Source: Hyphomicrobiales bacterium
GTDB taxonomy: Bacteria; Pseudomonadota; Alphaproteobacteria; Rhizobiales; Rhizobiaceae
NCBI GenBank assembly: GCA_024225445.1
Contig: JAAEMP010000054.1
Span: forward strand, 1-35,717
Direction of reading: 5' to 3'
Length of the DNA stretch: 35,717 nt
Shown here: piece by piece, positions 17,379-26,576 of the stretch
How the letters are laid out: every line of letters starts with the position of its first letter
Numbering within the stretch: position 1 is the stretch's first letter
Made by a program: the position numbers and the translations under genes
Notes under the pieces: model-generated
What the model was told of the DNA's origin: nothing
What the model saw: the letters and a program-made list of their open reading frames with translations, nothing else
Databases searched by the model: none

Positions 17379-17479
17379 AAATTGGAAAAGATACATGTAA
17401 TTACACAAAATGACTTGATTTTTGTCGATCAAACGCAAATATCAAACCCAAATGAATTCTTTACCCCTTTATTGATTGA

Positions 17480-18235
17480 ATGGATGGCCTGATGACGGGA
17501 AAAACCGAACATCAAGAAGAATACTCTGACCTGGAGCGGGAAGTGGCAGCAAAAATTGATCAACCGCTTGGCGTCGACAAGCAATCGCTAGAAGAAGCCG
17601 CTGATGCGATACTGAAAGCCGGTAGTGTGAAAACCGGCGATACCGAAGATAATGCGGAAGCGGGCAGTGATGAGCTGGCCGATCCGCTCGTTGCTTTGGT
17701 CAATGATTTAAAGTCGGTACATGCGGAAAAGGATGATTTGCAGAACAAACTCCTGCGCACTGCCGCAGAAATGGAAAATTTGCGAAAACGCACACGCAAG
17801 GAGATTGCTGACGCGAGAGATTTTTCTATTGCTTCATTTGCCCGTGACCTGCTTGGTGTGAGTGACAATTTGCGCCGCGCGATAGATGCCGTTCCGGCGG
17901 AGGAAGCTGAAGCTGACACTTCCGGTCTGAAAAATCTGATGGAAGGTGTGTCTATGACAGAGCGCGAATTACTGTCAGCGCTTGAAAAACACAAAGTCAG
18001 GAAAATGTCGCCAAAGGGTGAGAGGTTTGATCCGAATTTTCATCAGGCGATGTTTGAAGTTCCCAACAAAGACATTCCAAATAATACAGTTGTGGAAGTC
18101 GTACAGGAAGGCTATTTCATTGGTGAACGCATGTTACGCCCGGCAATGGTTGGTGTATCAAAAGGCGGTCCAAAAAAAGCCAGGCACGAAACTGCCGGTG
18201 AGGACGAAAGTCAAACAACCGATGAATCCTCATAG
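17480..18235 (+). CDS. grpE: Nucleotide exchange factor GrpE
   Basis: A 251-residue GrpE that releases ADP from DnaK. A long acidic, low-complexity N-terminus (about 75 residues) precedes the coiled coil ([20 protein letters not shown], then [20 protein letters not shown]) and the C-terminal beta domain ([16 protein letters not shown], then [20 protein letters not shown]). The tail is charged ([13 protein letters not shown]). An alternative ATG at 17492 ([10 protein letters not shown]) has GGATGG just upstream and may be the true start. dnaK/dnaJ are not in the window. Confidence 0.96.
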   Translation: MDGLMTGKTEHQEEYSDLEREVAAKIDQPLGVDKQSLEEAADAILKAGSVKTGDTEDNAEAGSDELADPLVALVNDLKSVHAEKDDLQNKLLRTAAEMENLRKRTRKEIADARDFSIASFARDLLGVSDNLRRAIDAVPAEEAEADTSGLKNLMEGVSMTERELLSALEKHKVRKMSPKGERFDPNFHQAMFEVPNKDIPNNTVVEVVQEGYFIGERMLRPAMVGVSKGGPKKARHETAGEDESQTTDESS

Positions 18236-18352
18236 AAATCCGTCTGAATTTCTACTGCAGTATGTCGGAATCAGCTGGATGCCTCGTTTGCGGGTCCTGA
18301 CCTTGGGACCTGGTGAGATTGTGACAGACTGACATGACCCAGATATTGCATT

Positions 18353-18388
18353 CAGGTACACTATATCGGGCAGGTACACTATATCGGG
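18353..18388 (+). repeat. Two tandem copies of an 18-bp repeat before glnD
   Basis: CAGGTACACTATATCGGG occurs twice head to tail with no mismatch, 72 bases before the glnD start. The unit contains ACTATAT, close to a -10 element, so duplication may have doubled a promoter element or an operator. The rest of the 224-base grpE-glnD spacer shows only a 5-bp hairpin near 18293-18310. Confidence 0.7.
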
Positions 18389-18459
18389 TAGACAATATAC
18401 AATTTTTGAATCCGTCTGCTGCGATTTGGCTGCAACCTATATGTGAGTGTTGCGGTTGA

Positions 18460-21216
18460 ATGGCAAAAAAGCATCAACTATCAGCCAGCCTGATGAATTA
18501 TGCTGTTGTCAGCGATCAGTTGACTGAATTGGCTACGCAAAATGGCGGTGATGGTTCATCATGGCCTGTTCGCGCAAATGTTCTGGAAATTCTCAAACAA
18601 GCAAATGCCGAAGGCAGGAAAAAAGCGGAGGCTCAACTTTGCGGGGATGGTAATGGCAAACAATGCGCACGGCTGATATCCGGTTTGCAGGATGACCTTA
18701 TCAAACTGATTTACGAATTTGCTGTCGCACATGTTTATCGCGCGACCAATCCAACAGCGGCAGAAGTCATTGCCATTGTTGGCGTTGGCGGATATGGCCG
18801 GGGAACCCTGGCGCCAGGTTCTGACATCGATTTGTTGTTCCTGATGCCCTACAAGCTGACAGCATGGGGTGAACAGCTTATTGAATACATCCTTTATATG
18901 CTTTGGGACATGGGTTTCAAAGTTGGTCATGCGACTCGCGATATCAACGAATGCATGCGCCAGGCAAAAGAGGATATGACGATACGTACCTCAATATTGG
19001 AGGCCCGTTATCTGTTGGGTGATGAGAGTTTGTTTGATGAACTGGTTGAACGTTTCAATAAAGAAATTGTGAAGGGCAGTGCCGCCGAATTCATCGAAGC
19101 AAAACTGGCAGAGCGTGATATCCGGCATGAAAAATCCGGCCAGTCGCGCTACCTGGTTGAACCCAACGTAAAAGACGGCAAGGGTGGATTTCGGGATCTG
19201 CACACTCTGTTCTGGATTGGTAAATATTACTATCAGGTGACCCGGCAGTCGCAACTCGTAAAGGCCGGACTTTTTACCAGAGGCGAGTACAAGCAATTTA
19301 AACGCGCGGAAGAATTTCTCTGGACGGTGCGTTGTCATCTGCATTTCCTGACGGGACGGGCGGAAGAGCGCCTGACGTTTGATCTGCAACGAGAAATGGC
19401 TGAACGGCTGAATTATCTGACCCGCGGTGGCATGCTGGATGCTGAGCGGTTTATGAAGCACTATTTCCTTATTGTGAAGCAGGTTGGCGACCTGACCCTG
19501 ATTGTTTGCTCGCAACTGGAAGAGCAACAGGCGAAATCGGTAAAGGGAATTAATGGCCTAATTCGCTCGTTTACCCGTAGAAAAATACGTAAGATCAAGA
19601 ATTCCGGCGATTTCGTCAATGATAACGGTCGTATCAACGTTGGCGATAAGAATTGCTTTGTCAAAGACCCCGTCAATCTCATCAGATTGTTCAAACTGGC
19701 GGATGAAAACAACCTGGATTTCCATCCAGATGCCATCCAGCTTGCCAGTCGATCGCTTAAATTGATTGATCGCGAAATTCGTGTTGATCAACTGGCCAAT
19801 GGGCTTTTCCTTGAAATACTGACCAGTCGCAACAGGCCGGTTTTCTTATTGAGAAAAATGAATGAATCTGGTGTGCTGGGCAAGTTCATTCCTGCTTTTC
19901 GCCGCATTGTCGCGATGATGCAGTTTAATATGTATCACCATTTTACCGTGGATGAGCACCTGCTCAGAACCGTTGGTGCGTTGGCTGGTGTTGAAAGTGG
20001 AGAATTATCCGGTGATCATCCCCTGGCCAGCAGAATTCTTCCGGAAATCAGAGACCGCATACCAATTTATGTTGCTGCATTCCTGCATGACATTGCCAAG
20101 GGTGGAAAAGAAGACCATTCGACCGGGGGGGCAAAAATCGCAAGAAAATTATGTCCCAGGCTGGGTTTGTCAAAAAGCCAGACAGAACTTGTTTCATGGC
20201 TGGTTTCAGAACATTTGACGATGAGCAATACTGCTCAATCCAGAGATTTGAGTGATCGCAAGACAATAGAGAATTTTGCCAATACCGTTCAGACCCTGGA
20301 TCGGTTGCGTCACCTTCTTGTGCTTACAGTATGCGATATTCGGGCAGTTGGACCAGGAGTCTGGAACGGATGGAAAGGCCAGCTACTTCGAAATTTATAT
20401 GAAGAAACCGAACCTATACTGACAGGTGGATTTTCTCAACAAAACAGAAGTGGACGGGTCGAGCTGGCCAGAGATATGTTAGCCAGTGCATTGTCCGACT
20501 GGGATAGTAGTGGAATCAAACGGGTGCTGGCGCTTCCCTATGATTCATATTTCCTTTCAACTGACCCCGATGCCCAGCCACGTCATATGCGGTTTATCAG
20601 GGATAGCGATGAGGCAGCGTTGGCATTTGCCTATGATGTATTTGTCCGTGATTTTGAACAAATAACCGAAATATCAGTCCTTGCGCCAGACCATCCCCAT
20701 TTACTTTCAACTGTTGCTGGTGTCTGCTCTGCAGCAAATGCCAATATTGCCGGTGCTCAGATCCACACGCTCAGAGACGGGCGTGCGCTTGATACAATAC
20801 TGATCAATCGCAAATTTGATAGTGATGATGATGAGCAACGCCGGGCGAATTCAATCGGAAAACAGATTGGCGATGCCCTGAGCGGAACCATTGATTCAAA
20901 GCCGCCAATCAAGGCGACCAGTCTGTTACCTGCGAGACGAGAAGCGTTTCAAGTAGATTCGAAAGTGCTGATCGACAATGGATTATCAAACAAATTCAGT
21001 GTGATTGAAGTTGAGGGGCTGGACAGGCAGGGTTTGCTGGCGGAATTGGCTGAGGAACTTTCAAACCTCAACCTGGATATTGGCTCAGCTCAAATTGTCA
21101 CGTTTGGTGAAAAAGCCGTTGATACATTCTATGTGACAGATCTTACCGGGCTTAAAATCACAAATAAGGCTCGCAAAAACAAAATCAAGGATGCCCTGAT
21201 CAAGATTATGGGATAG
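18460..21216 (+). CDS. glnD: PII uridylyltransferase / uridylyl-removing enzyme
   Basis: A 918-residue nitrogen sensor that adds UMP to PII proteins when glutamine is low and removes it when high. The nucleotidyltransferase motif GGYGRGTLAPGSDIDLLF is at about residues 110-127. The GlnE/GlnD linker domain (KDGKGGFRDLHTLFWIGKYY) follows, then the HD hydrolase domain (AAFLHDIAKGGKEDHS, about 538-553). Two C-terminal ACT domains sense glutamine (ISVLAPDHPHLLSTVAGVC near 741 and FSVIEVEGLDRQGLLAEL near 846). All catalytic motifs are intact. It precedes murJ, a common alphaproteobacterial neighbourhood. Confidence 0.98.
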   Translation: MAKKHQLSASLMNYAVVSDQLTELATQNGGDGSSWPVRANVLEILKQANAEGRKKAEAQLCGDGNGKQCARLISGLQDDLIKLIYEFAVAHVYRATNPTAAEVIAIVGVGGYGRGTLAPGSDIDLLFLMPYKLTAWGEQLIEYILYMLWDMGFKVGHATRDINECMRQAKEDMTIRTSILEARYLLGDESLFDELVERFNKEIVKGSAAEFIEAKLAERDIRHEKSGQSRYLVEPNVKDGKGGFRDLHTLFWIGKYYYQVTRQSQLVKAGLFTRGEYKQFKRAEEFLWTVRCHLHFLTGRAEERLTFDLQREMAERLNYLTRGGMLDAERFMKHYFLIVKQVGDLTLIVCSQLEEQQAKSVKGINGLIRSFTRRKIRKIKNSGDFVNDNGRINVGDKNCFVKDPVNLIRLFKLADENNLDFHPDAIQLASRSLKLIDREIRVDQLANGLFLEILTSRNRPVFLLRKMNESGVLGKFIPAFRRIVAMMQFNMYHHFTVDEHLLRTVGALAGVESGELSGDHPLASRILPEIRDRIPIYVAAFLHDIAKGGKEDHSTGGAKIARKLCPRLGLSKSQTELVSWLVSEHLTMSNTAQSRDLSDRKTIENFANTVQTLDRLRHLLVLTVCDIRAVGPGVWNGWKGQLLRNLYEETEPILTGGFSQQNRSGRVELARDMLASALSDWDSSGIKRVLALPYDSYFLSTDPDAQPRHMRFIRDSDEAALAFAYDVFVRDFEQITEISVLAPDHPHLLSTVAGVCSAANANIAGAQIHTLRDGRALDTILINRKFDSDDDEQRRANSIGKQIGDALSGTIDSKPPIKATSLLPARREAFQVDSKVLIDNGLSNKFSVIEVEGLDRQGLLAELAEELSNLNLDIGSAQIVTFGEKAVDTFYVTDLTGLKITNKARKNKIKDALIKIMG

Positions 21217-21308
21217 AAAAACATGATTTCCATATGGTAATGACTGTATGATGTCAGGGTCAGGACTCGCTCCAGCTGGATGCCGGGGAAATCACAAGAA
21301 AGAACCAT

Positions 21309-22883
21309 ATGGGCTTGTTTGGTAAATTTGTTACGGTGGGGGGAGCTACTTTGGCAAGCCGATTTTTGGGTTTTGCCAGGGAAATGCTTATAGCATCTGT
21401 TTTGGGAGCAGGCCCGGTCGCTGATGCATTTTATGCGGCATTCAGGTTTCCAAATCTTTTTCGCAGGTTATTTGCCGAAGGTGCTTTTAACTCGGCTTTT
21501 GTGCCTGTGTTTTCCAGTGAACTTGAATCCGATGACCGGCAGCAGGCAAAACTCTTTGCTGAAAATGTCCTGAGTTACCTGGTACTGATCTTGATTATTC
21601 TTACGGCTATTGCAGAAATCGCCATGCCGTTGCTGGTAGGCACTATTGTTGCGCCAAGATTTGTGACAAATCCGGACAAATTCAATTTAACCATTGAATT
21701 GACCCGGGTGATGTTTCCGTTCCTGTTCTGCATGTCGGTTGTCGCGATGCTTTCAGGAGTTTTGAATTCTCTGCGCCATTATTTTGTTCCAGCGATAATT
21801 CCGGTAATTCTCAACATTATTCTGGTTGGTGCTTTACTATTTGCCCATTACCTGAAACTTGAAGCATTCTCTGTTGGGCGAGTGCTGGCATGGGGGGTTA
21901 TGGGAGCGGGAATAGTTCAATTGGGTTTGCTTTATTATGCAGCCTCGCGGCAGGGATATGCCTTGAAGTTGAAAATTCCGCGTCCTTCAAAAAAGGTTAA
22001 AAAACTTCTAGTGCTTGCCTTTCCGCTTGCCTTGACGGGTGGAATTACGCAGATAAATCTGCTGGTCGGTCAAATTATTGCCTCGGCCCAGGATGGCGCA
22101 ATTGCAATCCTGAATTATGCAGACCGAATCTATCAGTTGCCGCTGGGTGTTGTGGGAATTGCAATTGGGGTTGTATTGCTGCCTGAGCTGACCCGGGCAC
22201 TTGCCTCTTGCGATGATGATGAAGCACAGAAACTGCAAAGCAAGTCCCTTGAATTTGCACTGCTGCTGACACTTCCAGCCGCTGTGGGACTATTTTTCCT
22301 GCCTGGTCCGATTGTCAACATTTTATACGAGCGCGGTGCTTTTAGCGCGGAGACCACGATATTAACTGCGTCTGCTTTGGCAGCATTTGCCGTGGGACTG
22401 CCATCGTTTGTATTGCAGAAGGTATTTCAGCCAACATATTTTGCCCGCTTTAACATGAGAGCACCAATGTGGTTTGCGGCGGCATCCGCGGTTACCAATA
22501 TTGCCGGCAGCCTGTTGCTCTTTCCCAGCTTTGGCCATGTCGGGATTGCTATCTCTACCAGTATCGCCGGGTGGGTAAATGCGATTTTGCTTATATCGGG
22601 CCTGATGCGCAGCAGAAATTATCAATTTTCAGGCCAGACAATAACCAGGCTGATAAAAATCGGGTTGGCATCAGCAGCGATGGGTTTGCTATTATTCCTG
22701 TGTGCGGATTTGACCGAGCAAATGACGGCAGACAGTGGCTTATTGATCAGGATTGCAATTTTGCTGGCAATCATTGGAACCGCCGCAATCGTTTATTTTG
22801 GATTATTGGTGATCAGCGGTGCGATCAGTTTTCGAGAGTTGAATTCACTGCTGTCGAGAAAAAAAACCAGTTCTGAAAAATAA
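21309..22883 (+). CDS. murJ: Lipid II flippase MurJ
   Basis: A 524-residue polytopic membrane protein of the MVF/MurJ group in the MOP superfamily, with about 14 predicted helices. The N-terminal signature is clear: ASRFLGFAREMLIASVLGAG, then DAFYAAFRFPNLFRRLFAEG and AFNSAFVPVF. Other typical stretches are LNYADRIYQLPLGVVGIAIG and LYERGAFSAETT. It moves lipid II across the inner membrane for peptidoglycan synthesis. The C-terminal tail is short and basic (RKKTSSEK). trpS follows after 63 bases. Confidence 0.97.
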   Translation: MGLFGKFVTVGGATLASRFLGFAREMLIASVLGAGPVADAFYAAFRFPNLFRRLFAEGAFNSAFVPVFSSELESDDRQQAKLFAENVLSYLVLILIILTAIAEIAMPLLVGTIVAPRFVTNPDKFNLTIELTRVMFPFLFCMSVVAMLSGVLNSLRHYFVPAIIPVILNIILVGALLFAHYLKLEAFSVGRVLAWGVMGAGIVQLGLLYYAASRQGYALKLKIPRPSKKVKKLLVLAFPLALTGGITQINLLVGQIIASAQDGAIAILNYADRIYQLPLGVVGIAIGVVLLPELTRALASCDDDEAQKLQSKSLEFALLLTLPAAVGLFFLPGPIVNILYERGAFSAETTILTASALAAFAVGLPSFVLQKVFQPTYFARFNMRAPMWFAAASAVTNIAGSLLLFPSFGHVGIAISTSIAGWVNAILLISGLMRSRNYQFSGQTITRLIKIGLASAAMGLLLFLCADLTEQMTADSGLLIRIAILLAIIGTAAIVYFGLLVISGAISFRELNSLLSRKKTSSEK

Positions 22884-22946
22884 TGTCGCTTGCATCATTT
22901 AAACTACTCCGCCATAACGCAAAAACTAACAATCCCTGAGCCAGCT

Positions 22947-23987
22947 ATGACAAATTTGAAAAATCGGGTTTTTTCCGGTGTTCAACCCACCGGTAATCTT
23001 CACCTTGGTAATTATCTTGGAGCAATCAAACGTTTTGTCGCTCTCCAGGAAAGCCATGACTGTATTTATTGCGTGGTGGATATGCATGCGGTGACAACGT
23101 ATCAGGACCCGGCGGAACTGACTGGCAATATCAGAAGTGTGACCGCGGCTTTTTTAGCCTCAGGAATTGATCCTGAAAAACACATTGTTTTCAATCAGTC
23201 ACAGGTAACCCAGCATGCGGAACTTGCCTGGTTGTTCAACTGTGTTGCACGCATGGGTTGGCTAAACCGGATGACCCAGTTTAAAGAAAGGGCCGGTAAA
23301 AACCGTGAGAATGCTTCTGTTGGTCTGTTTTCATATCCAAATCTTATGGCTGCCGATATCCTGCTTTACAAATCAGATTTTGTACCTGTCGGTGAAGACC
23401 AGAAACAACATCTGGAACTGACACGCGATATTGCCGCAAAATTCAACAATGATTTTGCCAGGCGTATATCTGAATTAGGATTTGGTGACAGTTATTTCCC
23501 GATGACAGAGCCGTTGATTGGTGGTCCGGCAGCGCGGGTGATGAATTTGCGTGATGGCACCAGGAAAATGTCGAAATCTGAAGTTTCTGATTTATCCCGC
23601 ATAAATCTCACAGATGATCGTGACACAATCGTAAAAAAAATTCGCAAGGCAAAGACTGATGCAGAACCGTTGCCTGGCAATGTTGAAGGGCTGGAAAACC
23701 GTGCTGAAGCGGATAATCTGGTAGGGATTTATGCGGGGATCAATGACACTGATAAAGAGGCAGTGATTGCGGAATTTGGTGGTAAGCCGTTTTCTGAGTT
23801 TAAACCGGCTTTGGCCGAACTGGCGGTCGAGAAACTCGCGCCTATCAGTGCAAAAATGCGCGATCTTTTGGCGGAGCCGGAAGAAATTGATGCAATTTTG
23901 TGCGATGGCGCCGATAAAGCACGTGAGATAGCGGTCAAGACGATGCGCGAAGTGCGTGAAATATACGGATTTGTCGGCAGAAAATAG
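22947..23987 (+). CDS. trpS: Tryptophan-tRNA ligase
   Basis: A 346-residue class I synthetase. The HIGH-type motif is in [15 protein letters not shown] and the KMSKS loop in [13 protein letters not shown]. The tryptophan pocket segments [31 protein letters not shown] and [14 protein letters not shown] are present. The ATG at 22947 ([13 protein letters not shown]) matches the family start; a TTG at 22890 would add 19 unrelated residues. No strong ribosome site is seen (only GAG at moderate distance). It probably shares transcription with murJ. Confidence 0.97.
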   Translation: MTNLKNRVFSGVQPTGNLHLGNYLGAIKRFVALQESHDCIYCVVDMHAVTTYQDPAELTGNIRSVTAAFLASGIDPEKHIVFNQSQVTQHAELAWLFNCVARMGWLNRMTQFKERAGKNRENASVGLFSYPNLMAADILLYKSDFVPVGEDQKQHLELTRDIAAKFNNDFARRISELGFGDSYFPMTEPLIGGPAARVMNLRDGTRKMSKSEVSDLSRINLTDDRDTIVKKIRKAKTDAEPLPGNVEGLENRAEADNLVGIYAGINDTDKEAVIAEFGGKPFSEFKPALAELAVEKLAPISAKMRDLLAEPEEIDAILCDGADKAREIAVKTMREVREIYGFVGRK

Positions 23988-24079
23988 GTTTATGTCTTAT
24001 TGCGTGTGAACCCTGCATTTTGCCAGACAGGCTGTGATGTGGGAAGCTATCAACATTTTTTTGTTACCATCGCAAAAAC

Positions 24080-24108
24080 TTGATTATCATGCTCAATACA
24101 AATATATA
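24080..24108 (+). promoter_or_regulatory. Predicted sigma-70 promoter of nfu gene
   Basis: TTGATT (24080-24085), 17 bases, TATATA (24103-24108). Spacing is ideal and the -10 match is good. The predicted start point, around 24115, lies within the adjacent Irr-type palindrome. Confidence 0.65.
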
Positions 24109-24111
24109 CAG

Positions 24112-24128
24112 TTTGGAATATTTCTAAA
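24112..24128 (+). promoter_or_regulatory. Irr/ICE-type operator upstream of nfu gene
   Basis: TTTGGAATATTTCTAAA matches the iron control element pattern TTTAGAA-N3-TTCTAAA with a single A-to-G change. The palindrome continues outward (CAG at 24109, CTG to 24131). It begins three bases after the -10 box and covers the likely transcription start, a position suited to repression. It lies 37 bases before the start codon. Confidence 0.75.
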
Positions 24129-24164
24129 CTGACCCCTTGCTATCAAATTCAAAAGGACATGCTG

Positions 24165-24737
24165 ATGTTCATCCAGACCGAAGCAACGCCAAATCCGGCA
24201 ACCCTGAAATTTCTACCGGGTCAGCCCGTGGTTGAAGAGGGCTCATATGATTTTCGCAGCGTGGAAGATGCAGCGAATTCTCCCTTGGCAATACGCCTGT
24301 TTGATCTGAAAGATGTTACGGGAGTATTTTTCGGCTATGATTTCGTTACGATAACAAAAAATGACGATGCAGACGGTTTGGACTGGCAACATCTGAAGCC
24401 GGCTATTCTGGGCGTAATCATGGAACATTTCATGTCAGGTGACCCGGTGCTTGTGGGCCAGCAGAGTATTAGCGGAGATTTGGGCGAAGAGTTTTTTGAA
24501 CCCGAGGACGAGAAAACTGTTGAACTGATCAAGGAATTGCTGGAAACCCGTGTGCGCCCGGCGGTAGCCCAGGATGGTGGTGATATTGCCTTTCGTGGAT
24601 TTAGAGAAGGCATTGTCTATCTTCACATGCGTGGTGCCTGTGCCGGATGTCCGTCATCCACTGCAACGCTTAAACACGGTATTCAAAATCTGTTACGCCA
24701 TTTTATTCCGGATGTTGAGGAAGTAGAAGCTATTTGA
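24165..24737 (+). CDS. NifU-like Fe-S cluster carrier (Nfu type)
   Basis: A 190-residue protein with an N-terminal Nfu domain (MFIQTEATPNPATLKFLPG, then AIRLFDLKDVTGVFFGYDFV) and a C-terminal NifU domain (VRPAVAQDGGDIAFRGFREG). The cluster-binding CxxC is in RGACAGCPSSTATLKHG (Cys159 and Cys162). Such proteins accept or carry [4Fe-4S] clusters to client enzymes; MiaB, encoded downstream, is one plausible client type. ATG 24165 has AAAAGGA 7 bases upstream; the in-frame ATG at 24159 sits too close to that site. It is the first gene before the tsaB cluster and has its own promoter and iron-type operator. Confidence 0.95.
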   Translation: MFIQTEATPNPATLKFLPGQPVVEEGSYDFRSVEDAANSPLAIRLFDLKDVTGVFFGYDFVTITKNDDADGLDWQHLKPAILGVIMEHFMSGDPVLVGQQSISGDLGEEFFEPEDEKTVELIKELLETRVRPAVAQDGGDIAFRGFREGIVYLHMRGACAGCPSSTATLKHGIQNLLRHFIPDVEEVEAI

Positions 24738-24754
24738 TTCTTGCCGAGTTATGC

Positions 24755-24782
24755 CAAATGAGTCAATATCAACTTCCTTTGC
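24755..24782 (+). repeat. Single arm of the dispersed palindromic repeat
   Basis: CAAATGAGTCAATATCAACT and the following TTCCTTTG match the right arm of the element at 8265-8291 with about three differences. It fills the spacer between the nfu gene and tsaB and ends 18 bases before the tsaB start, so it may also affect tsaB translation or termination. Confidence 0.65.
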
Positions 24783-24799
24783 TATTAGTTTGTTGATCC

Positions 24800-25534
24800 A
24801 TGGCCGCACTTTCCATCGATACCGCTGCAAATTTATGTGCAGTAGCAGTTAATGATGATAATTCCGGTGAATCATTGTCGGTTGTCAGTCATGATATTGG
24901 TCGCGGTCACGCCGAAATCCTGATGGATGTCATAGATGAGGCGATGAATCAGGCCAGCATGGGTTATAAAGACCTTGAGCGGGTAATTGCAACTATCGGG
25001 CCAGGAAGTTTTACCGGGGTGCGCGTCGGCATATCGGTGGGGCGGGCAATTGGACTTGGATTATCCATACCTGTTGTTGGCGTATCAATTTTGCAGGCAA
25101 GTGCGCAATATGCCGTGCAGGTGGGCAATGGCCAAAATGCTCAAAAAAAAATCTCCGTGATAATTGATGCCAACAGAGACGAATTCTATTTTCAGCCGTT
25201 TCAAAATGGTATTCCTGTGCAAGACGCCAAGATTTGCAAATTTGACTATTTACTGAATAATCATGACACACAAAATTTGGAGAACATTGTAATCTGCGGA
25301 TCAGGTGCAAAAAAATTCAGCGAAGAAGCGGTTGTGTCAAATGATGAAGCCAATTTTACGATTGCACACCAACTGGCTACTGCGCCAATAGAGAGTGTTG
25401 CCACAATTGGTTTGGCGGAGGCAATTCCAAAAATGCGACCCGAACCGCTTTATCTTCGCGGTGCAGATGCAAAACAACAACAGGGTTTTGCGGTATTGCG
25501 TGCCGATAGCCAAAACACAAAAACGGTTTCATGA
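24800..25534 (+). CDS. tsaB: tRNA threonylcarbamoyladenosine biosynthesis protein TsaB
   Basis: A 244-residue ASKHA-fold protein, partner of TsaD and TsaE in making t6A at position 37 of ANN-decoding tRNAs. Signature stretches: LSIDTAANLCAVAVND, DIGRGHAEILMDVIDEAM, and IATIGPGSFTGVRVGISVGR near residues 63-82. The C-terminal part is divergent but ends with the usual PEPLYLRGADAK. It overlaps rimI by four bases (ATGA), a conserved tsaB-rimI coupling. Confidence 0.96.
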   Translation: MAALSIDTAANLCAVAVNDDNSGESLSVVSHDIGRGHAEILMDVIDEAMNQASMGYKDLERVIATIGPGSFTGVRVGISVGRAIGLGLSIPVVGVSILQASAQYAVQVGNGQNAQKKISVIIDANRDEFYFQPFQNGIPVQDAKICKFDYLLNNHDTQNLENIVICGSGAKKFSEEAVVSNDEANFTIAHQLATAPIESVATIGLAEAIPKMRPEPLYLRGADAKQQQGFAVLRADSQNTKTVS

Positions 25535-26034
25535 GATTGTTTCGAAAATACGAATTTCATGTATCCGAAGCACGGATTGAAGATTATTCATTCCTCGAAA
25601 ATATTCATGCTCAGGGATTTGATCGCGCCTGGAGTGTGGATGAACTTGCCGCCACATTGGCTGGCAAAGGAACGAAATGTTTTGTAGCCAATATTCATGG
25701 TGAAGGTTCGAAGGGCCCAAAAGGCTTTGTCATCATCAGAACATTGGCAGGTCAATCGGAAGTTCTGACCATTGCAATAGACAAGGCTTTTCGAAAACGT
25801 GGAATTGCCAGATTGTTGTTGGAATATGTGATAAGGACGCTTCAAGCGGATCGAGTTGAACAATTATTTCTGGAGGTCAGCGAACATAACGTTGCAGCGC
25901 TGGGTTTGTACAAATCGCTCAGTTTCAAGCAGGTTTCCCAACGCAGAGCATATTACCGAATTCGGCCCGACAACAACCAGGGCATGGCCGATCAAAAGGG
26001 AAATGCGCTTGTCATGCAACTGGAACTTCGCTAG
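25531..26034 (+). CDS. rimI: Ribosomal protein alanine N-acetyltransferase
   Basis: A 167-residue GNAT enzyme. The acetyl-CoA loop is RKRGIARLLLEYVI and the C-terminal signature is LEVSEHNVAALGLYKSLSFK, then RRAYY, both typical of RimI, which acetylates the N-terminal Ala of S18. The tail DQKGNALVMQLEL is the usual end. It is translationally coupled to tsaB. Distinction from other RimI-like N-acetyltransferases depends on context, which is strong here. Confidence 0.93.
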   Translation: MRLFRKYEFHVSEARIEDYSFLENIHAQGFDRAWSVDELAATLAGKGTKCFVANIHGEGSKGPKGFVIIRTLAGQSEVLTIAIDKAFRKRGIARLLLEYVIRTLQADRVEQLFLEVSEHNVAALGLYKSLSFKQVSQRRAYYRIRPDNNQGMADQKGNALVMQLELR

Positions 26035-26040
26035 AGACTG

Positions 26041-26075
26041 CTAGACCCATTCTGGTTTACACGGAAGGGGTCTAG
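26041..26075. promoter_or_regulatory. Hairpin between rimI and mur/fur
   Basis: CTAGACCC (26041-26048) and GGGTCTAG (26068-26075) form a perfect 8-bp stem with a 19-base loop, seven bases after the rimI stop. Short flanking GACTG/CAGTC remnants extend the symmetry. There is no T-tract. It may be a weak terminator or an operator for the downstream regulator. Confidence 0.45.
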
Positions 26076-26138
26076 ACTCCCAGTCAATTGATTTGTACTC
26101 AGGGATTGTTATTCCCAGCAATATTGCAGGCCGGTGTT

Positions 26139-26576
26139 ATGAAAACTTCAAGCATAGAAGATCTCTGTACGCAAAAGGGTGTTCGCATGACCGGGCAGCG
26201 CCGGATCATTGCTCAGGTGCTGGACCGTGCCTTTGATCATCCTGATGTGGAAGAACTCTACCGTCGTTCTGTGGCCATTGATGAGAATATTTCGATTGCA
26301 ACGGTTTATCGCACGGTTAAGCTACTGGAAGAATTCAACATCATAGAGCGGCACGATTTTCGTGATGGGCGTTCGCGCTATGAACCTGCACCGGAAGATC
26401 ATCATGATCATCTGATCGACCTTAAATCCGGCAAAGTCATTGAGTTTACCAGTATTGAAATTGAGAAATTGCAGGTAGAGATTGCTCGTAAACTGGGCTT
26501 CAAACTGGTTGATCATCGTCTGGAACTTTATGGCATTCCCTTAGTATCAGATAGTGATGGTGAGGAAGCTGAATGA
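26139..26576 (+). CDS. mur: Fur-family metalloregulator (rhizobial Mur/Fur type)
   Basis: A 145-residue Fur-family repressor. The DNA-binding helix is in ENISIATVYRTVKLLEEFNI (about 49-68), and metal-site residues appear in GRSRYEPAPEDHHDHLIDL (HHDH at 88-91) and DHRLELYG. The C-terminal CxxC zinc motif of classical Fur is absent; the only Cys is near the N-terminus. In rhizobia this orthologue, next to plsC-miaB-phoH, acts as manganese-responsive Mur. ATG 26139 has AGG 8 bases upstream and gives the family length. plsC overlaps its stop by four bases. Mur rather than Fur is inference from gene order and missing cysteines. Confidence 0.9.
   Translation: MKTSSIEDLCTQKGVRMTGQRRIIAQVLDRAFDHPDVEELYRRSVAIDENISIATVYRTVKLLEEFNIIERHDFRDGRSRYEPAPEDHHDHLIDLKSGKVIEFTSIEIEKLQVEIARKLGFKLVDHRLELYGIPLVSDSDGEEAE

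Noticed and set aside
16084-17479. Search for a CIRCE operator near hrcA and grpE
   Set aside because: No TTAGCACTC-N9-GAGTGCTAA or close variant was found around either gene.
18272-21284. CAGCTGGATGCC shared by the spacers before glnD (18272) and murJ (21273)
   Set aside because: Only 12 bases match with no extended similarity, so chance or a very decayed repeat cannot be distinguished.
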